A stretch of DNA of 64,000 bases from Mangrovimonas sp. YM274 (GCF_030908385.1 NZ_CP133091.1:3219501-3283500), one strand, 5' to 3'. Positions 27,286 to 37,611 are shown, counted from the first letter of the stretch. Notes: generated from the letters alone by a model not told the origin. Numbers and translations are program-made.

Positions 27286-28893
27286 TTACCAACCAGTGTT
27301 TTGTTGTAACACACCACCCGATAATGTAATTTGTGTATTAGGAATTTGAGACAATCCCTGCGTAGCTTGGAAGTTAGCACCAGAAATAGTTTTAGTTTCC
27401 TCAATATTACCGGTTAAAACTGTAGTACTTTCTTCAAGCTCCGCAGCTGCAGCACCTACACCTTGACGCATAACATCCCAATATCTAATCCCTTCCAAAG
27501 CAAACTCCTTATGTCTTTCGTTCAAAAGGTTTTGTGGTGTAAGTGTTAACGGTGTAAAACTGTTTCCATAAGCACGCTGTCTAACTTGATCGAAATAACT
27601 TTGCGCACTACCACTACCAAGTTCAGCTGCCATTAACAACACATCTGAATATCTGATAGCAAAATAATCTTGATATTGCTCAATCTGAAAATCTCCAGTA
27701 GCTACTATTTGGGTAGTACTTACCAGGTTACCCGCCTCATCGTAGGCAGACATTGGCGTATACTTTTTGTTATAGTAACCAGTATATTCTCTTTGCCCTT
27801 CAAAGTTGTCGAATGGAATTTCTTCCTCATCGATGGCTATCACCGTTGCAAAACGTCTGCTATCGCCATCATTATAAAGGTCGTATAATTTTTCGGTAGC
27901 TGTAATTCCCCATCCGTTACCATAAGGGAAGCTCATAAATTCACGCATACCAAACAATACCATCCAATGGTTACCGTCTGTATTTCCGTTATAATCACTA
28001 GTGTACGTGTACTTAACAGAGAATACAACTTCTTCATTGGCTTCTCCAGCATAAGTTGTTTCATCTTCAGTCGTAGAAGCTGCTGGCCATAAGTTGGCAA
28101 AATCAGATACCAAACCATGTCCACTAAGCGCAATTACATCTTCCATATGAGCTAAAGCATCTGCTTGTGACACCAAACCAACTAAATCAGATTCGCCGTA
28201 ATAACCAGTATAATATAAATATACACGACCTAACATAGCCTTAGCTGCCCAACGTGTTGCACGTCCATTTGGAACGGCATTGTATGCTTCATTAGGAATG
28301 TTTTCAGCTGCATACAATAAATCTTCTGCAATAACCGTGTAAACATCGGCAGGATTGGCCTGTGGAATGTTTTCGGTTGATGGCTCTGTCAACAACGGGA
28401 TATTTCCCCAAAGACGCACCATATCAAAATACAGATAAGCTCTAATGAAACGGGTTTCACCCACGTAACGATTTCTTAGTTCCTCTTGTCCAGTCCAATC
28501 TATTTGATCGATTCTTTGCAACAAAACATTACAACGATATAGGGCCTGGTAATACTTAATCCAAGTGTCGTTGTACAAGTCCTGATAGGCAGGTGCCACA
28601 CTCATATCAAATTCATCGATTGCTTGATAGTCTGGATTATCTGAATACCCCAAACCACTAAAGCAATCATCGGACATAACTTCAGATGCTGTATAGAATG
28701 TTCTTCCCGAAGCTCCAGTAACCACTTGTAAACCGTCATAACATCCTATCAAAGCTGAATAGGCATGCTCCGGAATTTGGTAAAAACTCTCGTCGGTAGT
28801 GTCTGTTATGGGTGCCGTGTCCAGAAAGTCATCGGAACAACCTACCATGGTCAGCATTCCTAAAGCAACAATATATTTATTAATTCTTTTCAT
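27286..28893 (-). CDS. susD: SusD/RagB family outer-membrane lipoprotein
   Basis: 535 aa. Lipobox MVGC (C19), then SDD, a surface-export signal, then the family start FLDTAPITDTTDESFYQ. TPR-like helices carry RFIRAYLYFDMVRLWGNIPLLTEP, a SusD hallmark, and the C-terminus has LLNERHKEFALEGIRYWDVMR. SusD forms the lid over the SusC transporter and binds the glycan. It lies 10 nt after susC. Ligand by context: xyloglucan oligosaccharides. Confidence 0.95.
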   Translation of the reverse strand: MKRINKYIVALGMLTMVGCSDDFLDTAPITDTTDESFYQIPEHAYSALIGCYDGLQVVTGASGRTFYTASEVMSDDCFSGLGYSDNPDYQAIDEFDMSVAPAYQDLYNDTWIKYYQALYRCNVLLQRIDQIDWTGQEELRNRYVGETRFIRAYLYFDMVRLWGNIPLLTEPSTENIPQANPADVYTVIAEDLLYAAENIPNEAYNAVPNGRATRWAAKAMLGRVYLYYTGYYGESDLVGLVSQADALAHMEDVIALSGHGLVSDFANLWPAASTTEDETTYAGEANEEVVFSVKYTYTSDYNGNTDGNHWMVLFGMREFMSFPYGNGWGITATEKLYDLYNDGDSRRFATVIAIDEEEIPFDNFEGQREYTGYYNKKYTPMSAYDEAGNLVSTTQIVATGDFQIEQYQDYFAIRYSDVLLMAAELGSGSAQSYFDQVRQRAYGNSFTPLTLTPQNLLNERHKEFALEGIRYWDVMRQGVGAAAAELEESTTVLTGNIEETKTISGANFQATQGLSQIPNTQITLSGGVLQQNTGW

Positions 28894-28903
28894 GATTCAA
28901 TTT

Positions 28904-31900
28904 TTAAAATTTAACGTTTAACCCTAGCATATAAGTTCTAGGTCTAGGATAATACCCTACGTCTACTCCTGATGAGAAGTTGTAATTGCTATCAGAAATT
29001 CCAAATCCTACCTCTGGATCCATACCATCATAGTTTGTAAACGTATAAAGGTTCAATACAGAGAAGTATAAACGGAATTGTTCTGCAAAGAAATTTTTCT
29101 TTTTGGCACCTCTTGCGATATCATACCCTAAAGTCATAGTGCTAATTCTTAAGAAATCGCCATCGTGAACAAAAATATCAGAGAACTGGTTGTAGTTTCT
29201 GTTATCTACGGTTAGTCTAGGCAAGGAATTTGAAGACCCTGGCCCATGCCAACGATCCAAGATAGCTCCTGTCCAGTTTTGGTTGGCTGCTGTATTTCTA
29301 TAAGACTGTACAATTTGGTTCCCTGCAACTCCATTGGCCTGCATTGAGAAATCGAAGGCTTTATAGTTAAACCCTAAAGAGAATCCATAGGTAAAATCTG
29401 GATTTGGATCTCCTATTTCAGTTCTGTCATCACCATTAACCACTCCGTCTCCATTGGTATCTACATAAATTAAATCTCCTGGCTGTGCATCTGGCAACAA
29501 TAGATTTCCATCAGCATTTACATAGTCATTGATCTCAGCTTCGGTTTGGAATACGCCAGCCGTTTCATACCCCCAAAAATATCCAAGAGGATGTCCATCT
29601 TCGGCTCTGTAAAATTCTTGAGAGTTGTCCCATAACTGATTGTTCAAACCGTGTATAATACCATCTTCCGTTGGAATTTCCCCAACTTCATTTTTATTAT
29701 AAGCGCCATTGAAACTGATGTTATAGCTAAAATCTTCATTCACATGATTATTGTAACCTATCACAGCTTCAACCCCTGTGTTTACAACACTACCTCCGTT
29801 TATATAAGGTGCATCTGCCCCAGTAGTTGCTGGAATTGGCGCTAATACCAACCAATCCTTTTGTTCTTTGCGGTACCAATCAAAAGCAAGCGTTAACTTA
29901 GAATCAAAGAATCTGGCATCAAACCCAAAATCCAACTCTTCAGCGGTTTCCCACTGCAGATTTTCATTAGGCAACCTATATGGATATGCTCCTGGCGTTA
30001 ACACACCTTCTTCGTCACCCAAACTATAGTTGGTGTTGTTTGTTCTAACCAATCCTAAGAACTGGAAATTCCCTACATTTTGATTACCAACTTGCCCCCA
30101 ACTTCCTCTAAGCTTGAAATAATTCATGAAAGAATCGCCATCCGCCATAAAGTCTTCTTTGGAGATTACCCAACCTGCTGATACAGAAGGAAAATAACCC
30201 CAACGGTTTCCGTCTGCGAATTGTGAAGATCCATCGGCTCTAAAGGTAGCATTCAACAAATACTTCCCTTTATAGTTATAATTCAAACGTCCAAAATAAG
30301 ACATTCTCTTCGCAATGGCTGCCGGCCCTCCAGATAGAGAAATCTGTGTTCCATCGGCATTGGTGGCATTGCTCAACCATGCATGATTTAAATCGTCATA
30401 TAATAAATCCACATTCGACCCTGACATAAAATGACCATCATATTTGAAGGCTTCTGATCCCAACATGGTCTCGAAATGGTGGTTCTCTCCCAAATCAAAA
30501 TCATAAGTCAACAAATTAGTCCATATCATGCTTTTACCTTTGCTCATGTTTTGGCTCACACTTCTTAAATTACTAAAGGCATATATAGACAATTCATAAA
30601 TTGGAGAAAAGCTATGTCCTTGACTAGCGTAGTAATCGATACCCAAATTGGTTCTAAAATTTAAGTTTTTAGCTAATTCAAAATCAAAATACACATTACC
30701 CACTAACTTTTGAGTATCATTTTCATTTTGATTGGAATATACCATTTGTGCATATGGATTGGACACCCCTTGCAACCAAGGCTCACTATACCCAGTTGAA
30801 TTAAAAAATTCTCCATTGGCATCATACATTGGGAACAATGGGTTGGTTTGGAAAGCACCTCTTAAAGCATTATTATATTGGTTTCCTACCCCAATACCAT
30901 TGTTATTGATCCAAGCGTAGCTGAAGTTTTCTCCAAACTTCACCCTATCACCGTACAATTTGTGCTCAGAATTAAATCTAAAATTGTAACGCTCGTAGTA
31001 CGAGTAATCTGCACCACCAACGATACCAGCTTGGTTCAAATAAGACAAAGACGATGAATAGGTAGACATTTCAGATCCTCCCGAAACACCTAAGGTATAG
31101 TTTTCGGTTGGCGCAGTCTCAAACATTTCGTCCATCCAATCAGTCCCGTTCCCCGCATTCGCAATATCAACGTCAGAAAACTGTCTTGCCATTCCAGAAT
31201 TAATTCTAGCTTCATTAATCATAGTCATATACTCCGTAGCATTTAACATGTCTATCTTTTTGGCTAGGGTCTGTACACCATAAAATTGGTCGAAAGTAAT
31301 TTGTGCTTTACCAACCTTACCTTTTTTAGTGGTTACCAATACTACCCCGTTTGCAGCTTGAGACCCATAGATAGCTGCTGAAGCCGCATCTTTCAAGATA
31401 GAAATGCTCTCAATATCAGCATTGTTAAGATACGAAATATCTCCGGTTTGCACACCATCTACAATATATAAAGGCGAATTGCTACCAGCAGATCCTAGAC
31501 CACGGATAACCACATTCAAGGATTCCCCCGGCTGTCCAGATGTAGAGGTAATCTGCACCCCTGCCGCTTGTCCTTGCATAGCTTGAAGTGCGTTGGTCGT
31601 ACTTTGCTTTTGAAGGGCTTCCCCATCAACTTGAAGGTTGGCACCTGTGGTCAATTCTTTCTTTTGAACACCGTACCCCACCACTACTACTTCACTCAAT
31701 TCTTCAACATTAGTTTCCAATTGAATGTTAATTGCGGTTCTGTTTTGAACACTTACCTCCTGGGTTTTGTATCCAACATAACTCACTATCAATACCGCAT
31801 TTGGCGACACCTTAAGCGAGTAATTTCCGTCGAAATCTGTGGAGGTTCCTTTTGTCTCGTTACCCTTTACAATAATAGAGGCTCCGGGAATTGGCATTCC

Positions 31901-32047
31901 ATCGGCGACATCTGATACTGTTCCGGACACAGTGATTTCACTTTGCGCAAACATTGGTTGTGTACTGAATGCACAAAGTAAAATTGCCACCAAAATGGCC
32001 CACACTCCAGAAGAGTCATAAAATTTACTTCTCATAATGAAAAACAT
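28904..32047 (-). CDS. susC: SusC/RagA TonB-linked outer-membrane transporter
   Basis: 1047 aa. A signal peptide ends near AQS (about residue 36). The carboxypeptidase-regulatory-like domain (TVSGTVSDVADGMPIPGASI) is followed by the TonB box region EVVVVGYGVQKKE. The plug is at about 120-250 (LQAMQGQAAGVQI, YIVDGVQ), then the 22-strand barrel with the usual C-terminal YPRPRTYMLGLNVKF. The second ATG (Met5, at 32035) is an equally good start. It imports glycan pieces captured by SusD using TonB energy. It follows xylA by 28 nt, so xylose metabolism and import are probably co-transcribed. Confidence 0.95.
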   Translation of the reverse strand: MFFIMRSKFYDSSGVWAILVAILLCAFSTQPMFAQSEITVSGTVSDVADGMPIPGASIIVKGNETKGTSTDFDGNYSLKVSPNAVLIVSYVGYKTQEVSVQNRTAINIQLETNVEELSEVVVVGYGVQKKELTTGANLQVDGEALQKQSTTNALQAMQGQAAGVQITSTSGQPGESLNVVIRGLGSAGSNSPLYIVDGVQTGDISYLNNADIESISILKDAASAAIYGSQAANGVVLVTTKKGKVGKAQITFDQFYGVQTLAKKIDMLNATEYMTMINEARINSGMARQFSDVDIANAGNGTDWMDEMFETAPTENYTLGVSGGSEMSTYSSSLSYLNQAGIVGGADYSYYERYNFRFNSEHKLYGDRVKFGENFSYAWINNNGIGVGNQYNNALRGAFQTNPLFPMYDANGEFFNSTGYSEPWLQGVSNPYAQMVYSNQNENDTQKLVGNVYFDFELAKNLNFRTNLGIDYYASQGHSFSPIYELSIYAFSNLRSVSQNMSKGKSMIWTNLLTYDFDLGENHHFETMLGSEAFKYDGHFMSGSNVDLLYDDLNHAWLSNATNADGTQISLSGGPAAIAKRMSYFGRLNYNYKGKYLLNATFRADGSSQFADGNRWGYFPSVSAGWVISKEDFMADGDSFMNYFKLRGSWGQVGNQNVGNFQFLGLVRTNNTNYSLGDEEGVLTPGAYPYRLPNENLQWETAEELDFGFDARFFDSKLTLAFDWYRKEQKDWLVLAPIPATTGADAPYINGGSVVNTGVEAVIGYNNHVNEDFSYNISFNGAYNKNEVGEIPTEDGIIHGLNNQLWDNSQEFYRAEDGHPLGYFWGYETAGVFQTEAEINDYVNADGNLLLPDAQPGDLIYVDTNGDGVVNGDDRTEIGDPNPDFTYGFSLGFNYKAFDFSMQANGVAGNQIVQSYRNTAANQNWTGAILDRWHGPGSSNSLPRLTVDNRNYNQFSDIFVHDGDFLRISTMTLGYDIARGAKKKNFFAEQFRLYFSVLNLYTFTNYDGMDPEVGFGISDSNYNFSSGVDVGYYPRPRTYMLGLNVKF

Positions 32048-32075
32048 TAGTTTAATTGATTAATTTGAATGTTAA

Positions 32076-33401
32076 TTAGTAAGCGTTTGCAATGATTTGT
32101 TCAAACAATTCTTGCTTTCCGCTTATTTGCTGTGGTTCCCCATTTGCTCTCCCAATTTTGCTTAGCTCTTCCAAGGTCAATTCACCATTTTCAAACTTAG
32201 CGCCATTACCTGAGTCAAATGATTGGTAACGTTCTGTTCTTAACTTTTTATAATTAGTATTCTTTAAAACATGCTCTGCACATATCAAACCTCTTGCAAA
32301 TACATCCATACCCGAGATATGAGCTATAAATCTATCTTCAAGGTCTGTTGAATTTCTTCTTACTTTGGCATCAAAGTTTATACCCCCGCCTTGAATACCG
32401 CCTCCTTCAAGGATCACAAGCATGGCTTGGGTAGTCTCATATATATCAATTGGGAATTGATCTGTATCCCAACCGTTTTGATAATCTCCACGGTTAGCAT
32501 CAACACTTCCAAGCAACCCGGCATCTACAGCTACCTGTAATTCGTGCTCGAAGGTGTGTCCCGCCAATGTTGCATGGTTCACCTCTATATTTAATTTAAA
32601 ATCTTTATCAAGACCGTATTGTCTCATAAAGCCAACACAAGTAGCTGCATCATAATCATACTGATGTTTTGATGGCTCCATTGGTTTCGGTTCGATTAAG
32701 AAGTTACCTTTAAAACCTTGACTGCGCCCATAGTCTCTACACATGGTTAAAAAACGCGCCATATGCTCTTGCTCACGCTTCATATCGGTATTTAGCAAGC
32801 TCATATATCCTTCACGGCCTCCCCAGAACACATAGTTTTGTCCATCTAGAGCAATAGTAGCATCCATAGCTATTTTAACCTGAGCTCCCGCATAGGCTAC
32901 TACATCAAAGTTAGGGTTCGTAGACGCTCCATTCATATACCTTGGATTTCCAAACAAGTTTGAGGTTCCCCAAAGCAATTCAATTCCGGTGTCTTTTTGT
33001 TTTTGCTTAGCATACTCCACCATAGCTTGAACTCTTTTTTCAAATTCAGCCAAGGTTGGTGCTTCATCTACCAAATCCACATCATGAAAACAGTAAAATG
33101 GAATTCCCATTTTTGACATAAACTCAAAACCGGCATCCATCTTATCTTTTGCTCGTTGTACAGCATCTTCGCTTTTATCCCAAGCAAAAACTGTTGTTTC
33201 CTTACCAAAAGGATCCCCTCCTTTATCACATAGTGTATGCCAATATGCCATAGCAAAACGCAAATGGTCCTTAAGTGGCTTCCCTGCTACAATTCTGTTT
33301 GCATCATACCATTTAAAAGCTAGCGGATTATCGCTCTCTCTTCCTTCATACTTAATAGTATCGATTCCTTTAAAGTAAGCCTGTTGGCTATTTGTACTCA
33401 T
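32076..33401 (-). CDS. xylA: Xylose isomerase
   Basis: 441 aa, the length of the long (class II) xylose isomerases. Recognised motifs: [84 protein letters not shown]. The His/Asp and metal-binding Glu/Asp residues expected at these blocks are present. It converts D-xylose to D-xylulose in the cytoplasm. It starts only 2 nt after xylB stops. Confidence 0.97.
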   Translation of the reverse strand: MSTNSQQAYFKGIDTIKYEGRESDNPLAFKWYDANRIVAGKPLKDHLRFAMAYWHTLCDKGGDPFGKETTVFAWDKSEDAVQRAKDKMDAGFEFMSKMGIPFYCFHDVDLVDEAPTLAEFEKRVQAMVEYAKQKQKDTGIELLWGTSNLFGNPRYMNGASTNPNFDVVAYAGAQVKIAMDATIALDGQNYVFWGGREGYMSLLNTDMKREQEHMARFLTMCRDYGRSQGFKGNFLIEPKPMEPSKHQYDYDAATCVGFMRQYGLDKDFKLNIEVNHATLAGHTFEHELQVAVDAGLLGSVDANRGDYQNGWDTDQFPIDIYETTQAMLVILEGGGIQGGGINFDAKVRRNSTDLEDRFIAHISGMDVFARGLICAEHVLKNTNYKKLRTERYQSFDSGNGAKFENGELTLEELSKIGRANGEPQQISGKQELFEQIIANAY

Positions 33402-33403
33402 AA

Positions 33404-34900
33404 TTAAATTTCTTGAAGTTTAATTTGTTCTTTCCAGTTAAAATATACGTCTTGGTACTGCGCCGTAAGCTCCTTATTAGGTTCCAACCGCTCAATACAC
33501 TCAAGATTACCAAACGCTTCTTCTAAAGAATTATAAAAACCAAAGCCATAGGCCGCACCTCTTGCAGCTCCTTCCGACCCTGAATTGTTATAAAGCTCTA
33601 ATGAAGTTTTGGTGGTGTTCACAAAAATTTCTCTAAAAACAGGACTTAAGAATAAATTACCTTTGGAAGCCCTTACTATATTTCCAGAAACCCCTATGGA
33701 TTTCATGACATCAAAACCATAATTCATAGCAAATACAATTCCCTCGCAGGCTGCTCTCACCAAATAATTTGAACTATGAATATTAAAGTTCAAGTTTTCA
33801 ATTCCGGAGTTCACCTCCTTGTTGTCAAAAATGCGCTCAACCCCATTGCCAAAAGGATAAAACCTCAATCCCTTACTCCCCACTTCTGCTTTGGCCGCAG
33901 CACTATTCAAAAGTTCATAAGAAACTAATTCATCACTTCCCAAGGACATCATTTTCCTCAACCACTGATATAAAATCCCTGAACCATTAATACACAACAG
34001 GACGCCATTGCGTTTTTGACGCTCCGTATTATTGACATGAAGAAACGTATTGACTCTATTTTGTTGGTCAATATGATTTTTATCTGATACAGCATACACT
34101 ACGGCAGAAGTCCCTGCAGTAGTCGCAATTTCACCAGGATTCAACACATTCAAGGACATGGCATTATTTGGCTGGTCTCCTGCGCGATAAGTAATTTTCA
34201 CTTTAGGATTCAATCCCAAATCGGCAGCCACACCAGCATCAATCGTTGCATGATCGCCAAATGTTGGCACTATTTCCGGAATTTTACTTACAGGCAAGCC
34301 CATACCATCCAAAATCTCAGTCGCCAATCTATTTTCCTTAAAGTTCCACAGAGCCCCCTCAGACAGTCCTGAAGTACTTATTTGAGGCACGCCTGTAAAT
34401 TTGGCGGCAATAAAATCTCCAGGAAGCATCATATAGGATGCCTTCGCAAACACTTCCGGCTCATGCTCCTGAACCCATTTAAGCTTGGAAGCCGTAAAAT
34501 TGCCCGGAGAACCCAAAATCTGTTCCTGACAAACCTCCACACCAATAGACTCATAATATTGACGACCTATCTCAGCAGCTCTTCCATCACACCAAATAAT
34601 GGACGGTCTTACCGGATTCAATTTCTCATCCGTAAGCACCAACCCGTGCATTTGATAGGCAATCCCCACCGCACCGATTTGCTTAACATCTATAGAATAT
34701 TTGTTTTTAAATTGCGAAATGCCGCCTTTGATATACTCCCACCAAAGATTGGGATCTTGTTCTGCCCAACCTAATCGCGGCGCAACGATATCGGTTTCGA
34801 AGTCAGGCACAGAAATTGTCTTCAACACCGCTCCCTTATCCCCATCGAATACGGACATTTTAATTGAAGAACTACCTAAATCTATTCCTAAAAAGTACAT
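33404..34900 (-). CDS. xylB: Xylulokinase (FGGY family)
   Basis: 498 aa, FGGY carbohydrate kinase. The N-terminal phosphate-binding start is [26 protein letters not shown], the [12 protein letters not shown] block and the C-terminal [18 protein letters not shown] segment follow. Adjacent xylA makes xylulose the natural substrate, giving xylulose-5-phosphate. It is the first gene of the long operon, with a 373-nt divergent region to the Nudix regulator. Confidence 0.93.
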   Translation of the reverse strand: MYFLGIDLGSSSIKMSVFDGDKGAVLKTISVPDFETDIVAPRLGWAEQDPNLWWEYIKGGISQFKNKYSIDVKQIGAVGIAYQMHGLVLTDEKLNPVRPSIIWCDGRAAEIGRQYYESIGVEVCQEQILGSPGNFTASKLKWVQEHEPEVFAKASYMMLPGDFIAAKFTGVPQISTSGLSEGALWNFKENRLATEILDGMGLPVSKIPEIVPTFGDHATIDAGVAADLGLNPKVKITYRAGDQPNNAMSLNVLNPGEIATTAGTSAVVYAVSDKNHIDQQNRVNTFLHVNNTERQKRNGVLLCINGSGILYQWLRKMMSLGSDELVSYELLNSAAAKAEVGSKGLRFYPFGNGVERIFDNKEVNSGIENLNFNIHSSNYLVRAACEGIVFAMNYGFDVMKSIGVSGNIVRASKGNLFLSPVFREIFVNTTKTSLELYNNSGSEGAARGAAYGFGFYNSLEEAFGNLECIERLEPNKELTAQYQDVYFNWKEQIKLQEI

Positions 34901-35021
34901 GGATAGATATATTTTAGTTTCAAATAGTTGAAAAGACCATTAGTTTTCTCCCCAAGCGCATGCTAACCCCTTCATTTTAAAAACCATGCCTCTCAACTGA
35001 TTCTTATGGTTAATATGACTA

Positions 35022-35055
35022 CAAGTATACTGAAGATTGTTGGATTTAACAAAAA
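35022..35055 (-). promoter_or_regulatory. Predicted promoter of the xylBA-susCD operon
   Basis: On the minus strand TTTTTG (35050-35055) is followed after 20 nt by TATACTTG (35022-35029), one mismatch from the Bacteroidota -33/-7 pair TTG and TAnnTTTG. Transcription would start near 35018, leaving a leader of about 115 nt. The 8-bp palindrome AGTATACT overlaps the -7 box, a natural place for a repressor. Confidence 0.45.
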
Positions 35056-35096
35056 TTTAATGCTTAATTTTCAATTTTCTTAAAAAAAATTTAAAT

Positions 35097-35121
35097 AAAT
35101 GAGCATTTCGTAATATCTTTG
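35097..35121 (+). promoter_or_regulatory. Possible operator and -7 box for the Nudix regulator
   Basis: AAATG-AG-CATTT (35097-35108) is a perfect 12-bp inverted repeat, directly followed by TATCTTTG (35114-35121), which fits TAnnTTTG. No good -33 TTG is visible and the leader to the ATG at 35274 would be about 150 nt, so this is tentative. The rest of the 34901-35273 region is AT-rich and shows no ORF. Confidence 0.3.
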
Positions 35122-35273
35122 AATTCAAATCAATAAGGAATCCTACAGTTTTTCTTGACAGCCTTTCTTCTTGATTAATTCAAAATATCTTATTTTGCCA
35201 TTTGATGGTCTCTTGGACTTTTAGCTATCCAAGCCATTTATATTACATTTAGAACGTTTACTCTATCGCACTG

Positions 35274-35993
35274 ATGGTTAAAAAATTTATTGACGAAGAG
35301 TCTGGAAAAGTAATCGAAAGGTCTGTAATGAATGCCATTACAATCGATTGCGTTATTTTTGGTTTCGACAAAGGAAGCCTTAAAGTATTATTAGTAGAGC
35401 ACGCTGAAGGTATTAGCAAAGGTAAATGGGCCCTTCCTGGAGGATGGATCAAAGAAGAAGAGAGCATCGATAATGCCGCCCATAGGCTACTTAGGGAACT
35501 TACCGCCCTTGACAATATCTTCCTGGAGCAATTAAAGGCCTTTGGTGACCCCGACCGTTTCCCACTGGGCAGAGTTATCACCATAGGCTATTACGCACTA
35601 ATCAAGATTGAAGACTACAATATTACCGCTGGTTTTACAGCTTCAGACGCCAAATGGTATGATGTAGCCAATATCCCCGAACTCATTTACGATCATAACA
35701 AGATCATCAATTTCAGTTTAAAACAACTAAGAAACAGAGTGAAGCAAGCTCCTATAGGATTCAATCTTTTACCTGAAAAATTCACATTGTTGCAACTCAT
35801 GCAATTGTACGAGCAGATTCTAGGGGTGGAGATGGACAAATCCAATTTCAGACGAAAAATTCTACGAATGAAATTACTGGAAGCTCTAGATGAAAAACAA
35901 CAAGACGTATCGCATAGAGCCGCTAAACTATACCGTTTTGATTATGCCATCTACAAAAAACTCACTGAAAAAGGCTTCAATTTTGAATTTTAG
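35274..35993 (+). CDS. Nudix-fold transcriptional regulator (NrtR/AraR-like), likely xylose regulator
   Basis: 239 aa. The N-terminal Nudix-like domain (about 20-150) includes KWALPGGWIKEEES. The catalytic part of the Nudix box is degraded: RLLRELTAL (71-79) stands where RExxEExGL is expected, so hydrolysis is unlikely. The C-terminus (about 155-239) is a winged helix (FTLLQLMQLYEQIL, NFRRKIL). Bacteroidota use this family (for example AraR) as sugar-sensing repressors. Divergent orientation to xylB suggests it senses xylose or a xylose derivative and controls the whole locus. No hybrid two-component sensor or AraC regulator lies nearby. Confidence 0.85.
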   Translation: MVKKFIDEESGKVIERSVMNAITIDCVIFGFDKGSLKVLLVEHAEGISKGKWALPGGWIKEEESIDNAAHRLLRELTALDNIFLEQLKAFGDPDRFPLGRVITIGYYALIKIEDYNITAGFTASDAKWYDVANIPELIYDHNKIINFSLKQLRNRVKQAPIGFNLLPEKFTLLQLMQLYEQILGVEMDKSNFRRKILRMKLLEALDEKQQDVSHRAAKLYRFDYAIYKKLTEKGFNFEF

Positions 35994-36010
35994 AGCATTT
36001 AACAAAAAAA

Positions 36011-36034
36011 GAGCCTGAACTAACATTCAGGCCC
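36011..36034 (-). terminator. Terminator of the hydroxybutyrate-dehydrogenase unit
   Basis: GCCTGAA (36013-36019) pairs with TTCAGGC (36026-36032). On the minus strand the hairpin is followed by a T-run (complement of the A-run at 36004-36010). It sits 32 nt after the stop of the dehydrogenase gene. Confidence 0.85.
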
Positions 36035-36065
36035 TAATTCTCAAATTAAACTCAAACAAAATTAT

Positions 36066-36836
36066 TTATTGTGCGGTCCAGCCTCCATCTAAAGTAAAGG
36101 CGGAGCCTGTTATTGTTTTTGAAGATTCTTTTGCCAAAAGCAAGGCCATATCAGCAATAGCCTCCACAGGAACAAATTCCTTTACCGCCTGCTTTTTCAG
36201 CATTACTTTGGCCACCACCTCTTCCGGTGTCATTTTATGAGCTTTGGCTTGATCTTGAATTTGCCCCTCCACCAAAGGTGTTTTTACGTAGCCAGGACAG
36301 ATAGCATTTACCGTAATATTACATCCAGCACCTTCCAATGCCAGTACTTTGGTCATCCCAATCACGCCATGCTTTGAAGCCACATATGCCACTTTAAATT
36401 CAGATGCCCGAAGACCATGCACAGAAGACACATTAATGATTCTTCCAAATTTCTGCGCCTTCATATACCCCCAAGCTTCCTTGCTGGCAAAAAAAGCTGC
36501 ATTAAGATTAATAGTTATAATATTCAAATATTTTTGATCAGGAAATTCTTCTATTGGTGACACAAATTGAATCCCAGCATTATTGACCAATACATGGATA
36601 GTCCCAAAATACGCCACAGCATCCCGAACCAGCTGTTTCACCTCCTCCGCATCCAATAGGTTAGCATTAGAAAAAGACGTTTTCACATTATAGTCCTCAG
36701 AAATCTCTTTAGCTATCTCCGCACCATTAGCCTCTAAACCATGAAACATGATATGATATCCATTGGCTGCAAATTGCCTTGCAATTCCAAGCCCAATACC
36801 ACTTGTACTACCCGTTATTAAGGCTACCTTATCCAT
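36066..36836 (-). CDS. 3-hydroxybutyrate dehydrogenase (SDR family)
   Basis: 256 aa. NAD-binding TGSTSGIGLG (8-17) and NNAGIQ are present, with the catalytic Ser in NVSSVHGLRAS and Tyr/Lys in AYVASKHG. The VHGLxAS-xxK-AYVxxKHG block and the C-terminal LDGGWTAQ are characteristic of D-3-hydroxybutyrate dehydrogenases, not of general ketoreductases. Reaction: 3-hydroxybutyrate + NAD+ to acetoacetate, in the cytoplasm. The start overlaps the end of the upstream hydrolase gene by 8 nt, so the two are translated together. Confidence 0.85.
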   Translation of the reverse strand: MDKVALITGSTSGIGLGIARQFAANGYHIMFHGLEANGAEIAKEISEDYNVKTSFSNANLLDAEEVKQLVRDAVAYFGTIHVLVNNAGIQFVSPIEEFPDQKYLNIITINLNAAFFASKEAWGYMKAQKFGRIINVSSVHGLRASEFKVAYVASKHGVIGMTKVLALEGAGCNITVNAICPGYVKTPLVEGQIQDQAKAHKMTPEEVVAKVMLKKQAVKEFVPVEAIADMALLLAKESSKTITGSAFTLDGGWTAQ

Positions 36837-37611
36837 TTTTTAAAAATTTATAAAGTTCATAATTAAAAGCCTCCGCCTGATCCATCACAACCCCATGCCT
36901 TGAATTTTCAATTACAACCAATTTGGCATCCGGCAAGACATTGACATAAGCTTTTTTAAAATCAACCGAGGTATAATCCATATCTGAAGCTACCACCAAA
37001 GTTTTAGCTTTAATGTTTTGAATATCATCTCCCAACCCCCATTTCATCAAAGTAACAAACGATTGGTAATAAGCATTCAAATCATTTTGCTTGCAACGCT
37101 TTTCAAAAGCCTCTCGCATACCTTCCTGAGCTTCTTCAGGAAACATATTGAAAGCAATTTGTTCTGATAAAGGACCAATCCCAAATTCATTTAAGGATTG
37201 GGTTCGCTCAGCAACCATCTGGTCACCTATCTCACCCATAGCATTAAAATCTGGACCGCTATTTACAATCACCAATTTATCCACCATTTCAGGATATTGG
37301 CTCGCAAACTGAAACGCAACCGCACCACCCATGGAAAATCCAACGATAGTGACTTTCCCAATATTTAGCTGCACCAACAACTGCCTAATATCTTCTGTCA
37401 TGAAATCAACCCCGTAGTCTTCTTTTGGTTTTGAAGACTCTCCATGTCCCCTCAAATCCACAGTAACGACTTTAAATTCCTTTGAAAAGACTGGGACTTG
37501 AGCATCCCAGTCTTGTTTTGTTGACCCTAGCCCATGAAGCAACAAAAGCACACTTCCTTCCCCTGCCACCTCATAGCTTAGGTCGATATTATTTACTCTC
37601 AAAAAAGGCAT
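36829..37611 (-). CDS. Cytosolic alpha/beta hydrolase
   Basis: 260 aa, no signal peptide. Oxyanion segment LLLLHGLGSTKQDW, nucleophile S93 in VGFSMGGA, acid in ASDMDYT and late His in ENSRHGVV: a complete triad. It resembles the 3-oxoadipate enol-lactonase / small-ester hydrolase branch. It lies 10 nt after the TonB receptor gene and overlaps the 3-hydroxybutyrate dehydrogenase gene by 8 nt. The substrate is therefore probably a 3-hydroxybutyrate-type ester or lactone; this is inferred from context only. Confidence 0.75.
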   Translation of the reverse strand: MPFLRVNNIDLSYEVAGEGSVLLLLHGLGSTKQDWDAQVPVFSKEFKVVTVDLRGHGESSKPKEDYGVDFMTEDIRQLLVQLNIGKVTIVGFSMGGAVAFQFASQYPEMVDKLVIVNSGPDFNAMGEIGDQMVAERTQSLNEFGIGPLSEQIAFNMFPEEAQEGMREAFEKRCKQNDLNAYYQSFVTLMKWGLGDDIQNIKAKTLVVASDMDYTSVDFKKAYVNVLPDAKLVVIENSRHGVVMDQAEAFNYELYKFLKNG

